Positions 48,201-61,086 are shown, counted from the stretch's first letter. The stretch: DNA of 64,000 nucleotides from Halichoerus grypus (GCF_964656455.1 NC_135720.1:54028598-54092597), one strand, 5' to 3'. Made by a program: numbers and translations. The notes: generated by a model not told the origin, from the sequence alone.

Positions 48201-48859
48201 CAAAAATATTTTAAAATTTTCATCATGATTTTTCTTTCACTACTGGATATTTTAGATGCATATTAATATTTTTAAATATTGGCAAAATTTTGAATACTCT
48301 TCTTGTTATTGCTTTCTAGTTTATTCCAGTGTAATAGGAGAACATTGTTATTTCAGTCCTTTAAGATTTGTTGAGACTTGCTTTATGACCTAGCACATTG
48401 TCAACTTGGGGAAATAGTTCATATGTATTTGGAAAGTATGTGCATTCTGCATTATTGGTGCAGTATTTTATATTGTCACTTAGGAAAGATTTTTAAGTCA
48501 TGCTATTCAAATCTATATTTTACTGCCTTTCTTTTTGCCCTCTTGTTCTATTATTTATTGAGCATGCTGTGTTAAAGTCTTCTCTATAATTGTTATTTGT
48601 CTATTGTTCCTTTTAGTTCTGTCATTTTTTCCTTTTTACATTTTGTGGCTATATTATTAGGTACATAAAAATTTGAAATTATATTATCTTCCTGGTGGAT
48701 TGACTCTTTCATCATGTTCTTTGTTTATCTTTAGCAATGCTTTTTTATCTTAAAGTTTACTTTGTCTGATATTATAGTCATACCAGTTTCTTTTGGTTAA
48801 TATTTTTATAGTTTTTTTTTCATCCTTTTATTTTTAAAATTTCTTTTTCCTTATGTGTA

Positions 48860-49094
48860 AGATATAACTTTTATAGGGATGCCTAGGTGGCTTAGTTGGT
48901 TAAGCGTCTGCCTTTGGCTTGGGTCCTGATCCCAGGGTCCTGGGTTCAAGTCCTGCATCAGGCTCCTTGCTCAGCGGGGAGCCTGCTTCTCCCTCTGCCT
49001 GCTGCTCCGCCCTCTGCCTGCTGCTCCGCCTCCTTGTGCTCATGCTCTCTCTGACAGATAAATAAAATCTTTAAAAAAAGATATAACTCTTATA
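48860..49094 (+). mobile_element. CAN-SINE with 16-bp TSD and internal duplication
   Basis: Element about 48,876-49,078. AGATATAACTTTTATA (48,860-48,875) recurs with one change at 49,079-49,094. CTCTGCCTGCTGCTCCGC occurs twice in tandem within the body. Confidence 0.93.
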
Positions 49095-49280
49095 AACAAT
49101 ATATAATTAATTTTAAAAAATAATTTTAATTAAAAAAAATCTAACCAACTTTGCCCTTCCATAGAAGCGTATCATTTATTTTTATTTAAGGTGATTACAA
49201 ATATACTTAAGTTTTAATCTTTCATTTATTTATATTTTATTTGTTCCACGTATTTCTTCTTTTTTCATTTCCTTTGTACT

Positions 49281-49391
49281 TTTTAATAAAAGTTTATTTA
49301 TTCAAGTAATCTACACCCAATGTGGGGCTCCAACGTATGACCCTGAGATCAAGAGTCACATGCTCTTCTGACTGAGTGAGCCAGGCACCCC
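49281..49391 (-). mobile_element. Old CAN-SINE fragment
   Basis: 'aagtaatctacacccaatgt', 'ggggctccaacgtatgaccc' and 'tgagatcaagagtcacatgc' match an older short subfamily, ending CAGGCACCCC. Confidence 0.75.
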
Positions 49392-49685
49392 TGTACTATT
49401 TATTTTTATTTTTCTATTTTCTCCCCATACTAGCCTGTCAGTTATAAATTCTTGTACTATTCTTTCAATGATTAAAGTTCAAAATGCTTCTTCAAATTAT
49501 TCAAACTGATGTAAATAACTAGCTTTCTCACTTCCAAGACATGGCAAGGATCTTACTACATTTGAACTTAATTTACCTCTAATCTTTAGCTATTACTTCA
49601 CATATTTTAATTTTTTCTGTATTTAGATCCCGAGACATTATTATTATTGCTAAATAGAGTCAATATTAATTAATTAATTAAGTAA

Positions 49686-49796
49686 TTAAATTTTTTTTAT
49701 TTATTTAAATAATCTCTATACGCCATGTGGGACTTGAATTTACAACCCTGAGATCAAGAGTTGATTGCTCTTCCGACCCAGCCAACCAGGTGCCCC
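49686..49796 (-). mobile_element. Old CAN-SINE fragment
   Basis: 'aaataatctctatacgccat', 'gtgggacttgaatttacaac' and an end CCAGGTGCCCC; same older subfamily as the copy about 400 bp to the left. Confidence 0.75.
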
Positions 49797-51386
49797 AATT
49801 TTTATCTGCATATTTACCCTTTCTGATGTTCTTTATTTTTTCTTTCATTTCATGTTCTTGACCGGGGTCACATTTCTTCTACTCAAAGAATTTTCTTTAG
49901 TATTCTATTATTGCTGATCTTTGGGTTTTGCATTCTTTCTAATTTTGCCTGAAAATTTATTTCATCTTTTTTTCTTTTATCTTTATTTTTTAAGGGTATT
50001 TTCATTGGGTATAGAATTCTAGGTTAGCAATTATCTTTCTGTTTTTTAAAAGTACCATTTCATTGTCTTTGGACTTTCATCATTTCTACTGAGAAGTCAA
50101 TCATCAGCCCCATGATAGTTCCTTTGAAGATAATGTGTCTTACTGTCTGCCTGCTTTTATGATATTCTACCTGGTTTTCAGGAATTTTACTATGTACCTA
50201 GATGTGGTCTTTCTTCATATTTATTCTGCTTGGAGCTCCTGGTGCTTCTTGAATCTGTAGGTTAATGTATTTTATTAATTGTGGATAATTCTTGGCTATT
50301 ATGTCTTTGAATTTTACTTCTGCCCCATTCTCTCTTTCTTAGCCTTCTGAGAATCCATTTACATGTATGTTAGATCTTTTAACCATGCCCCATATATCTT
50401 TTACATTCCTTTCTGTATTTGCCTTTTTCTCTCTCTTAAACCTTGCCCAATATATCTTTTACACTTTCTGTATTTCCCTTTTTCTCTCTCTCTTAAACCT
50501 ATCTATTGACTTCCTATTCTTATTTCTGTTTTTTTAGTTCTAGAATTTCCATTTAATTCTTTCTTATGGATTTTCTTTTGAAAGTACGCATTTATTTTCT
50601 TGAATACTACATTTCTGTTAGAGTACATGGATCTCCTGTAGGTATGATTCTACTGTCTGTTTCTTTTTGTCTTAATTTGGACTCATTTAAATTTTATTTC
50701 TTGGATATTCTGATAATCTCTACTCTGAATGCTGTACAGAGTGTATGAAAAATTGTAGTGATACTTTGAGGCTCTGGATGATGTTATTTTCTTCCTCTGT
50801 TGTTATTTTTATCTCTGGCAGGTAGATAAGCTAGTTAGCTTAATCCAATCAGGGATATAAGGCTGGGTTTCAATATTTATGAGAGCTTGTTTATTTCTGG
50901 TTAGCCCTTTTTTTACAGTGAGGTCCTTCAGGAATTTTAACTGAAATTGTGGGATGTTTATGAGGGCTCTCTCTGGAGCATCCTAGCTTCCCTATTTTTG
51001 TCCCTACATCAGTGAGACTGCAGCATACTCTGCTAGGCTGTTCTGCTTCAGAGTTGCTGTTTATAACTTGACAAATGCCTTGAGGAGAAACACTGCTGTG
51101 AATGTCAGGCCCATTTCATTATATGTCCTTTCTCTCTGGTATCTCTCCTTTTCAAGTTCTGGTTGTCTCAGGAGCTTTTTTTGGCTTCAAACATGTTTTA
51201 AAAATATTATACCCATGATTGCTAGTTATTCTTGTCAGGATGGCTCATCTGATACAAGTGAATTCACCATTTTGAGTAGCAGAAGTTCTTTTTACCTTTG
51301 AAGATGATGATTACACAAATGAAAAATGAGGAGAGCTAATGGTTCTTACATTTGCAGAATATAGAAGCATGCATTTTTCCATTATG

Positions 51387-51625
51387 CCTTCTTTCTTTTT
51401 TCTATTTTTTTTTTAAAGATTTTATTTATTTATTTGACAGAGAGAGAGAGAGAGACAGCGAGAGAGGGAACACAAGCAGGGGGAGTGGGAGAGTGAGAAG
51501 CAGGCTTCCTGCTGAGCAGGGAGCCAGATGCAGGGCTTGATCCCAGGCCCCTGGGATCATGACCTGAGCTGAAGGCAGACGCTTAATGACTGAGCCACCC
51601 AGGTGCCCCTTCTTTCTTTTTTCTA
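51387..51625 (-). mobile_element. CAN-SINE with 18-bp TSD
   Basis: Element about 51,405-51,607. CCTTCTTTCTTTTTTCTA is duplicated at 51,387-51,404 and 51,608-51,625. Confidence 0.94.
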
Positions 51626-51828
51626 AAGAAAGATTTTATTTATTTATTTGAGAGAGAGAGAGTGTGAGAGGGAGAGCACGAACAAGGGGGAGGGGCAGAG
51701 AGAGAGGTAGAAGCAGACTCCCTTTTGAGCAGGGAGCCCAATAAGGGCTCTATCCCAGGACCCCAGGATCATGACCTGAATCGAGGGCAGACACTTAACC
51801 TAACCTACTGAGCCACCCAGGCACCCCA
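51626..51828 (-). mobile_element. CAN-SINE, older neighbour
   Basis: Diverged minus-strand element ending CCACCCAGGCACCCC. Flanks 'cattatgccttctttctttt' (51,380 onward) and 'cattatatcttatttctaaa' (51,828 onward) look like its own target duplication, now split by the younger SINE to its left. Confidence 0.88.
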
Positions 51829-51944
51829 TTATATCTTATTTCTAAATGAGACAAAATGTATTACCAAGATAAAGAATACTCCAAGAGGTCATTTATCTGT
51901 TATACAAAACTATGTCTAAGGTATAAGATTGCTCTATAGTTTTT

Positions 51945-52640
51945 ATAATTGGAGTAAGCTTTCAATTTTAGAATAGTATTAGATTTACAGGAAAGTTATA
52001 AAAGTACAGAGAATTCCCATATACCTTGGACACCATATTCTATATCATAATTTCTTACATTAGCATGGTACATTTGTCACAACTAAGAAATCATCATTGA
52101 TAGATTACTATTAACTAAAGTGCAGTTTATTCAGATTTAACTAGATTTTTTTTTCCTAATGTCCCTTTTACTGTTCCAGGATCCCATCTATGATATCACA
52201 TTACATTTAATCATCATGTCTCCTTAGCCTCCTCTGATCTGAGACATTTTCCCAAATTTTCCTTCTTTTTGATGAACTTGATAGTTTTGAAGAGTTGTTT
52301 TGTTATTTTGTAGAATGTCCCTCAGTTTGGGTTTGTCTTATATATTCTCATGCTGATACAGGTGTTGTGGGTTTTGGGGAGGAAGACCACAGAGATAAAG
52401 TGCCATTCTCATTACATAATATTAAGAGTACATGCTATCAACATGATGGTAAAACTTGATAACAGAGTGAGGTGGTGTTTTCCAGGTCTCTCCAGTGTAA
52501 AATTACTTAGCCTCCTTTTCTTACTTTGCTCTTTGGAAGCAAGTCTATAGGTGCAATCTACACTCAAGTGGTGAAGAGTTAAGCTCTACATCATTGAGGG
52601 GTCTGTAATTTTTAGTGCTTTACTGCCTGCCTGGTTGATC
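51945..52640 (-). mobile_element. Old LINE-1 3' region, antisense
   Basis: 'gtattagatttacaggaaag', 'agagaattcccatatacctt', 'agaatgtccctcagtttggg' and 'ctcatgctgatacaggtgtt' follow an ancient LINE-1 3' UTR in reverse. Confidence 0.6.
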
Positions 52641-52924
52641 CCATATTCAATTACCCTTTCTCTCTGATTCTTCCTTGAGTCTAATACCACTTCAGCATAT
52701 TGCAGTTAAATTTACTTCCCCAAATTTATCTGCTTTGAAGTAAAGATGAAGACAGACTCTGGATAATGTTATAGGCATGCTAATACTGTAGACAAAAGAT
52801 GATAGGATTAAACATGGAAAATAGTAGTTGAACATTTCTTTGAATATAAAAGATCTATCTTAAATTCCACTTCATAAATATAAATTTTTCAACTGCCATA
52901 ATTACACAATAAGAATAAATGGAC

Positions 52925-53045
52925 AATTAGGGTTCTAGTTCCAACTCTAATTAGCCATGTGATCTTGGGAAAAATTAGCTCAACATTTTGGTGCTCAGCT
53001 TCCTTATATCTGCAGAGGAGATATCTGGCTGGACTAGGATGCCTG
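52925..53045 (+). repeat. MIR SINE
   Basis: 'ctaattagccatgtgatctt', 'gggaaaaattagctcaacat' and 'cttatatctgcagaggagat' follow the MIR core. Confidence 0.6.
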
Positions 53046-53054
53046 TCAGTTCTT

Positions 53055-53127
53055 CTCTTTTAATTGAAGTATAATTAACATACAGTGTTAAATTAGTCTC
53101 AGGTGTACCATATAATGATTCAACAAT
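53055..53127 (-). mobile_element. LINE-1 3' end, antisense, short
   Basis: 'ttgaagtataattaacatac', 'agtgttaaattagtctcagg' is the extreme 3' UTR of a LINE-1 in reverse. Confidence 0.6.
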
Positions 53128-53128
53128 T

Positions 53129-53239
53129 TTTTAAAAAGATTTTATTTTTAAGTAATCTCTACACCCAACTTAGGGCTCAAACTTACAACCCCAAGATCAA
53201 GAGTCACATGTTCTACTGACTGAGCCAGTCAGGCTCCCC
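53129..53239 (-). mobile_element. Old CAN-SINE fragment
   Basis: 'taagtaatctctacacccaa', 'gatcaagagtcacatgttct' and an end CAGGCTCCCC, an older short subfamily. Confidence 0.75.
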
Positions 53240-55054
53240 TGATTCCATAATTCCATATAAAGTCTCTACATTCTTAAAAGGCTTAATTGATTAAAAAAAA
53301 TCAAAGGACCTTTAAGCAGATATTCTATCATCCTACTGGTAGAGTTTTCCATGGCGTCTCTGTGGGCCCATCCCTGTTACAAATGCAGTTGAAGAGGGGG
53401 AGTCTTTATTTTCAGAAAGCAGATTGCTCTTGTTTGGTCCAATCTCAGATAACAAGCTAGCAGCTCCCAACTGAGGGGAAATGATACAAGGGGGAAAAAA
53501 GCCGCAAATATTCCCTTTACATTTTTAGGAAGAAAATACCAAAGGGAAAAACGTCGGAATATATATGGTTCGGCATAAACAATAGCTGTAATGTGGATCT
53601 CACCCTTACTGTCATTTTTCTCCCTAATGCTACCCATAATTTAATAATTTGTGTTGGAAATGAGAACATACCTCCCGGTTCTTGTGGTATAAGAATGACA
53701 TCATCCATTTTTGTGGTTTGGCAAAAAATAAATGAAATTTCTCACCTCAAATTTCAGAAAGCAAAAAGAATTGTTCTCAAAAAGAACTTGTCATTTCCTT
53801 GGAGTGATTATGAAACCTGTCTGTGGTTATGGAGAATTTTTCTTCTCCAGGGAAAATTCATGAAAACTTGAAATTTTCCAGACTTGAGAAATAATAGTAG
53901 ATAAATAAAAATGTTGAGCATCTTGGTCTATTGGTTCAACTTTGGGATGTGATTCAAACTGTGTGCCTATGACTATGGTGGTGGCATGGGAGAGAGAAAA
54001 AACAAGCTGAGAATAGCACTCTGAATAAGAGATGGATTGTGTCAATGCACCGCACATGGCTATTGCTGGGTATGTGTGTGGGGAGGTGGAGATGTGGGGT
54101 AGAGGATTTACCACCCTATTCATTGGAGGTACATATATGTCAGCACATTTCAGGTGCTTAGAAACTGAGCACTTTATTTTAGTGATTATAGTAGTCTGTG
54201 ATGAAAACCTGAAGAAAAGCTACTTAGGAAGAAGTCTACACTGAGTGCCTAGGGAGGGTGATGAAATTCTTTCGCCCATCCTGGGGTTTAAGAAGCCTCA
54301 CATTTCAGCTCTAGGGCAGCTATGAGTACAGGGAGAGCAAGTTGAAGGACCCATTAGTGTGAATGATGGCTTCCTTTTACACACCAGTCAATTTTCAGGC
54401 AAGGTCTTTCATGCTGTCAGGAGATTTAAAAAAAAAAAAAAAAGGCTTTTTGAAAATGTCCTGGAGGTGACTTCATGGCAGCAGCAGATCCCAGATTAGT
54501 CCAAGCAGCTGTTTGTTTATATTGTTCAGTTATTTTGAAAACTGTTAACCTATTGTTTCCAAGATGACAAATAAGTGGATTCTAAGGTCACTTAGAATCA
54601 AATGTTAATCTTCCTAGTGTCAACACTAGGGCAATTTGGGAAAGAAAAAGAATCCTTCCCTTCCCTAACCCCTACCCCTTTATTTTGTTACTCTACAGAT
54701 TGTATTTTTTAAAAGAGCATGGCCCCTTTTCAGGGAGTGTTTTCTCTTATGATGCCTGGTTCACACGGGCCAGGAGAAATCCTTCATGTTTCCTCTTCCT
54801 ACCCAGGATCTTTGCTTTTTTTTTTAAAGATATAAATATAATAATTTTATTGATAGCACATACGCAAATCAAACTTAAATGGGTTTAAAATAATTTTAAT
54901 CTTTAAAAAATGATTTTTTCATTTAAGTTAAAATGTTTGTTTTTTAGTCTCCTAATTTATTTTGTCTTTAACATTGGTTGTCTCTGCCTATCTGAGAGTA
55001 GAACTAGAAAGGAATCAGTGCTGGAAAGATTTTTTTAAAATTAAAAATAATAAA
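53240..55054. other. Unassigned sequence
   Basis: About 1.8 kb; poly-A at about 54,428-54,443. No repeat, exon or RNA gene recognised. Confidence 0.4.
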
Positions 55055-55260
55055 AAATTTATTACTGAGGTATAATTGACATATAAGGTAATATTAGTTT
55101 TAGATGCACAACATATTGATTCAGCCATTCTATACATTACTGAATGTTCACCACAATAAGCGTAGTCACCATACAACATTATTACAGTATTAGTGACTAT
55201 ATTCCTTGTGATGTACCTTTAAAAATTAAAAACATTTAAAACTCAGTTATTTGGTATCTA
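55055..55260 (-). mobile_element. Old LINE-1 3' end, antisense
   Basis: 'ttactgaggtataattgaca', 'ttttagatgcacaacatatt' and 'accacaataagcgtagtcac' match the L1MA/L1MB-type 3' UTR in reverse. Confidence 0.7.
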
Positions 55261-56755
55261 GCTCATTCATTGATCAGGGCCTTGGAAATTGAGACTCTGC
55301 TTTGAGCAAAGGTAGCTCAAGCAGTGCTAGAATCACCCTCTCCTCAAATACCCACAGATCTAGTAGTGAGCTTGGGGCACCAGAGTAGAGTCCCCTCCAT
55401 TAGGGTGAGTTCCCCTTTGTGGTCCAGTGGAGATTATGACAGCTCATCAGAGAAGTACTTTGAACCTTGAAAGGGAAAAGACTGGGGTCTGGACTCCTTT
55501 CCCCCAAGAGATTCCTTGGTTTTTATGCATATATAGGTTTCCATCATCATTAGGTTATGACAAGATTACACACTGTGGTCTGAAGACTCTCTGCCTGGTT
55601 CTGCTTTTCCCCCCCTTTTATCTTGCACAGGGGTTACCCCCAAATACACCACTTGCATTCCTAACTCTGTCTCAACATCTGCTTCTTAGGGGACCTACCT
55701 AACACATAGATCAGCTAACTTACTAGCTCATTTTAACTTCCCAGTAACCTTCGGATGCTTATCGAATAGTAATGATCTCTCTTTGAGGTCTCAGAAAGCT
55801 GAGGCACAAAGAGGTTGGTCATTTGGATTAGTTGCACCTAGAGACCCAGTCTAATGACCCCAGTGCAGCACGTCTTCCACTGCATGAGTCAGGGGGCTTC
55901 ACAGGAATGACTGGCTTCCTTGAATGGAAGAGTAGTTAAGAGGAAGTTCACAAAATCAAGGAACATTGGAGAACCAGGCTTAGAAAAGGATACTAGGGCA
56001 TTTCTGGGCTACTTGGAAGTAGGAACTAATCCATGGTTTTGTGGAGGTGCCACTACTGGGGTAGACGAATGCCTCAACTCGCTCCTCCTCTCTGCCACTC
56101 TTAGGTCACTCATGACTAAGAGTCAAGCCTCTGGAGAAAGACTGAGTGGCTCTGTTTGGGTCACATGACCACTCCTCTCAGAGAGGAGGGCTGGGAACCT
56201 TGAATGAAAATCCCATCAAATTCACACATAATGGAAAAAGAGATAATTTCTCAAAAGATAATGGGCATGCTATTACCAAAAGAAGCATGCTGGCAAACAA
56301 CAAATGTCCTCCGCAGTCCCTAAAACCATTCTTCTCTGAGTCTTTAACAGCATCCCATGTCCTGCCATCTATGTCCATTCAAGGTGATTTCTAGTCTTCA
56401 ACTTTCCATTTAGTTGCCTTTTCATTGTATCCTTTGAGGGCAGAAACAATCCAGTTCTTAGATGGTGACTGATCCATAGCAGGCATCTAACTTACTTGCT
56501 GGATGAACTTTCTTAAAGGACCCTGAGAGCTCAGGTAGGAGAATTTCCTGCTCTCCACATGAATCTGTCTGGTTATACGTGCAGAAGTGCTTGCCTTCTC
56601 CTCCCTCCCCTCCCTGCAGCACTGGGCACTAACCCCTCAAGATGTCCGTCTTAGTCTGCTGGAGACTTTTTTATAAATATGAAAGAACAAAATGGCAGGC
56701 ACTGTTTTGTCCCCCCCCCATTCTTTGATGAGTGTGCCGAGAAATCTCCGTAGCC
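55261..56755. other. Unassigned sequence
   Basis: Weak MIR-like wording at 55,780-55,880 ('gctgaggcacaaagaggttg'). Otherwise nothing recognised; poly-C at about 56,712-56,719. Confidence 0.35.
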
Positions 56756-56759
56756 TATC

Positions 56760-57220
56760 CACTCACTTACTTATTCCATAAATGTTTACTGATAGCCTCC
56801 TGCGGTTGAGGCACTGGTGGTATGACAATGACTAAGGCAAATCAAGTCCCTGCCTTCATATAATTTATATTCCTTATGTTATGTTATCATAAGAGGCCAA
56901 CAATAAACAAAGAAATGAAATTTTGCAGATTGTTGTAAGCACCACATAAAAGCTACAATAGGGTAGTGGGATGGGGAGTGGCTGGGATGGTCAGGGTGAT
57001 CAGGGAAGGCCTCTCTGAGGTGGTGACATGTGTGCTGAGACCTGACTGACTTGCAAAAATTTGAGGAAGAGCCAGGGGAACCCCAGGGCTCAGGCACTGG
57101 AATGGGACTCTGCTGAGTGTGTTAGAGGCTAGAAGAAGAGCCAGGTGGACTGGAACAGAGTGAATGAAGGCAGAGCAGGGGAAGATGTGGCTGGAAAGGG
57201 GGCAGGGGTCCAATGATGGA
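56760..57220 (-). repeat. L2 fragment, antisense
   Basis: 'cataaatgtttactgatagc', 'gggtgatcagggaaggcctc', 'tgtgctgagacctgactgac' follow the antisense L2 3' consensus. Confidence 0.7.
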
Positions 57221-57929
57221 CATTTGCATCAGTAAGCCGGACCGACTTATCCCTTTGACACAGCTGGCCCAGTGTCTAGAGCCCATGATACTTTTAGGGC
57301 TCGTGAAAATGTTTTAATTTCTTTTAAAAGAAACAGCATAATAATAGTGAATATATAATAATGAGTCCTGCCTGGATTATATTCATCTTTCTACCAAGAG
57401 AGTCATAAAATATAATTTTTATTTTTATTTTTTCATGGAGGAAGGAGCGCCCAAAGGCAAAATTGCCTAGGGCTCATGAAGCTCACAGTGTGGCGCTGGT
57501 GGTGAGGATGTGCTTTCTAATGCAACCAAGTTCCATCTGAACCATGAACATTTTCTCCTAAGTTGTAAAGTTCTCTAAGATTTTCAAGCGTCAGTTCTTC
57601 ATAAGTTTCTTCAGCAGTTGGCTACCTTGAAGCACATTTTCTGATAACAAAACCCCAGATACCATAACAGCATCTACATTTCTAACAAAGACTTTCCAGG
57701 GACCGGGACATTGCAAAGAAGTAGCACAGTATGTAGTGAGAAGTTCTCTTAAGTCTTAGCTCCTGATAAGCCATAGGACACCCTTTACTTGCTCTGGTGC
57801 TGGAAAGGAACGTAGAATGATGTCTGTGATTTATCTGTTTGTTTTTTTTTTAAAGGTGCTGTCAGCAATGTTATCTTGAAGTACAAATAATTTGCTATCT
57901 ATAGAAAACAATTCATATGGTACTCTCAT
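57221..57929. other. Unassigned sequence
   Basis: No family or exon recognised. Confidence 0.4.
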
Positions 57930-58075
57930 GAGGGTAGTCAGGATGAGGATTATTATGATTGTAATGCATTTTATAAATGAGGAGATGGATGAGAAATCCA
58001 TAGAACTACTAATTGGTGGAACTGGGACTCATGTTAAGACCTCCGGACTCCAAAACGGCATGCTCTTAACATTAT
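57930..58075 (-). repeat. MIR SINE, antisense
   Basis: 'cattttataaatgaggagat', 'attggtggaactgggactca' and 'ccggactccaaa' match the antisense MIR core. Confidence 0.65.
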
Positions 58076-58320
58076 AGGGATTACTGTTATTAATGGATCT
58101 AGAGGTAGGCCCTGGCTCCTGGTAGATGATCAATGGAAATATGCTGAAGACTAATAAAATAAACTATTTAGGAGCCTCTGAAAAAATGTTTCAAGCTGTG
58201 TGGTTCAACAGAAATAAGCGGGAAGAGGTAATGAGATGAAAAGCATTCACTAACACCTGAATTGTTTTATTAGAGTTTCTATTAGTGGGTATCTGCACTT
58301 GCCTCGTTTTCATATTCAAA

Positions 58321-58552
58321 AGACTAAGGCAGGGGCACCTGGGTGACTCAGTCAGTTAAGCGGCTGCCTTCAGCTCAGATCATGATCCTGGAGTCCTGGG
58401 ATCAAGCCCCATGTCAGGCTCCCCACTCAGCAGGGAGTCTACTTCTCCCTCTGCCCCTTCCCCCTGCTCCTTCTCTCTCTCTCTCTCTCTCAAGTAGATA
58501 AATAATCTTTAAAAAACAAACAACAACAACAAAAAAACCCGATAGACTAAGG
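58321..58552 (+). mobile_element. CAN-SINE with 9-bp TSD
   Basis: Element about 58,330-58,543. AGACTAAGG at 58,321-58,329 and 58,544-58,552. The tail is an AAC-rich run. Confidence 0.9.
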
Positions 58553-58620
58553 AAACATTTATGTGGCAGGACAAATCTCTAGGATATTTTTTCCTTCTTT
58601 AACCTTTATTACCTTATCAA

Positions 58621-58623
58621 ACC

Positions 58624-58654
<31 letters not shown>

Positions 58655-58661
58655 TTTTATT
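58621..58661. repeat. (TTTA)n microsatellite
   Basis: About nine near-perfect TTTA units. Confidence 0.9.
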
Positions 58662-59779
58662 AGAACTTGGTGGCAACACAAAAGTAGAAATAATGAATTA
58701 GAGAATCAGTTGAGTGTATCTGCAAACTCTTTGGTTATCTCAATGAACTGAAATTACCCAAATTTAAGTGAGCTCAAGAAGAGTTTATGGACTGTTTACT
58801 ACATCTTCCTAGTCTTGTGGGAGAAAGAAACAGAAATAACCTTTCTGTAGAATGTGAGCTTTTTGAGGTCTGTAGAATGTGGACTTTAGGTCTAGCTTAC
58901 CTTTATGTTCATAGATCACAGCACATGCCCTGGGGCATGGAGGTATGCTCTATGTTGAATCTGTCTTCAGTTAAAACAAGCTCTTGAAACCTGGTGGTAA
59001 ATCTAGGTTCTAGACACTCAAAACAAAAATTTGCAAGACACTCCTCTGTGTTTATTGCTCCTTAAATTCCCATTATCTCCCTTAATTTGTTTGTTCATCT
59101 AAGTCTTAAACCCAGCCCTGTGTGACTTTTCTCTTATCCTGGGACCAGGGGATCCTTTCATCTTTGGTAGTGAATAGGCAGGCATCTGTGAAGAAACAGA
59201 CTTATTACTATAAAGACAAGAGAAAAGGCAGGTTTGGGGTGGGCCACAACTGTGATCAAAGAAAGAACAGAGCTGAATTAATACTAAATTTGGCAAGTTA
59301 ATCCTAATGTTTTGTTGCTGTAGATAGCATAGAAATAGTGACATCTCAGACAAGACCTTCTGAGATGAGACCACTTTGGCCCAGTTCCTTAGCTTGGAAG
59401 TTTGGTAATTCCACTCTGAAGACTTTCTGGGTTAACTTTCAACATCTAGGTTTATGAAACTCACAAAAGAGACTGACATATAAGCTGAAATATTAACTTA
59501 CCAATTTGTGTTGGTAAATATTCCTTTCTGGTGCTCAGGATATTCTGCTCACTAATCAGTGGTCCCAGGAAAGCAGGATTTCTATTCAAATAATTTCCAG
59601 GAAGGAATAGAATGAGAGCAAAGAAAGGTAGATGGCTTTCTGGACAGATCATATCAACTGTGATGAATCTTCTGGACCATCCTTGCCCAAAAGCAGACTG
59701 TACCTTCTTGAATGAGCAGAAAATCTGTGTTCAGTAATCTAGTGTTTTTCTCTGTACGATGCTAGAATACAAGAATATC
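58662..59779. other. Unassigned sequence
   Basis: No family or exon recognised. Confidence 0.4.
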
Positions 59780-59955
59780 CCCTCACCCTTCTTGATTTAT
59801 AACTCAGCTTCCTCATCTGTAAATGGGGAGAATACTAACAGTACTGGCCCCTAAAGGTATTGCAAAGATTAGTGAGTTAATATATGCTGAACACTTAGAA
59901 TAATATGCCTGGCGCATAGTACTACACTCAAGGCATGATTAGCTATTGTTATTAT
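59780..59955 (+). repeat. MIR SINE
   Basis: 'agcttcctcatctgtaaatg', 'gtattgcaaagattagtgag' and 'atatgcctggcgcatagtac' follow the MIR order. Confidence 0.75.
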
Positions 59956-60125
59956 TTATTTTATTTAAATTCAATTAATTAACATACAGTGTATTATTAG
60001 TTTCAGAGGTAGAGTTTAGTGATTCATCAGTTGCATGTAACACCTAGTGCTCATTCCCTCAAGTGCCCTCCTTAATGTCCATCACTCAGCTACCCCATCC
60101 CCCCACCTACCTCCCCTCCAGCAAC
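59956..60125 (-). mobile_element. Carnivoran LINE-1 3' UTR, antisense
   Basis: 'attaacatacagtgtattat', 'cacctagtgctcattccctc' and 'catcactcagctaccccatc': same 3' UTR as the copy at 33.6 kb, also strongly truncated. Confidence 0.85.
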
Positions 60126-60862
60126 TCAGTTTCCTCTAATTATTTTTATTATTATTTTCCCAGACTCCTTGCAGACAATTTTCCTTCTGCTGTGTTAATT
60201 TTTCTAGAGACTTTCTTAATAGAAGTATTTAGATATCAACTTTCTCAATTATAGTCTCATTCTGGTCATGCTTCCCTGAGGTCACACCCTAATCACCTGG
60301 CTTGTTTTAGATGTCTCAGAGTCCTCCAGCCACACAATTACTGTTCACTACCCATTTCTACATGTGGCTGATATGGTCGGCTTTGCATTGTTTTCTTCTA
60401 GGTCTGCTCTTGGGGAATAACTAGAAAGGTAAAAATCCTCAGACAGATGGTTTTATCCTTATAAATTGAGATGTCCTAAGTCTAATTTCCTTTCACTTTG
60501 ATAAACGAAGGCCAAAACATCCTGAGAAAATTTACACTATATTCTTGCCTTTGTAGTGACATTGACTCAGTAGTGTGTCATAGATCAGAATGAACCAAAT
60601 GGACCTCTGGATGCTAATTTTGTCTTCTCCACTCTCTGGACTCTCAGCTAGATCTTGGCATCTCCTGCTCAGGAGCACTGCTACTCCCCAGATCTGTGCT
60701 CCACATGCCTGTGGCTGTGCTCCTGCCATCCCACCCTCCCCAACCCCTTCCCTTGTTCTATCTCCTACCCATCTCACACCCACCCAACTTGCCCACCCCT
60801 GCCTAGCTTGTCCTTCCCTCTCAGATGGAACCATGTAGTATGTGTCATATGTTGGTCCTCTG
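60126..60862. other. Unassigned sequence
   Basis: C-rich at about 60,720-60,800. No family or exon recognised. Confidence 0.4.
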
Positions 60863-61086
60863 TTCTGAGTAAATTTTTTTTTTAAGATTTTATTTATTTA
60901 TTTGACAGAGAGAGACACAGCAAGAGAGGGAACACAAGCAGGGGGAGCGGGAGAGGGAGCAGCAGGCTTCCTGCCGAGCAGGGAGCCTGAGGCGGGGCTC
61001 GATCCCAGGACCCCGAGATCATGACCTGAGCTGAAGGCAGATGCTTAACGACTGAGCCACCCAGGCGCCCCTCTTCCGAGTAAATT
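60863..61086 (-). mobile_element. CAN-SINE with 13-bp TSD
   Basis: Element about 60,876-61,073. TTCTGAGTAAATT (60,863-60,875) and TTCCGAGTAAATT (61,074-61,086) differ at one base. Confidence 0.94.

Larger units (their letters stand above)
46415..51300 (-). mobile_element. Long old LINE-1 (L1M-type), antisense
   Basis: About 4.9 kb of AT-rich antisense LINE-1. It starts in the ORF2 3' half ('tgtagctttttattaagtcc', 'ttcttcaagattgtcttggc'), runs through ORF2 ('gatattatagtcataccagt' at about 48,768) and reaches a 5' region ('tattctgcttggagctcctg', 'cttcttgaatctgtaggtta'). Heavily mutated, with no long open frame. At least four SINEs interrupt it. It may be two elements of similar age. Confidence 0.7.
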
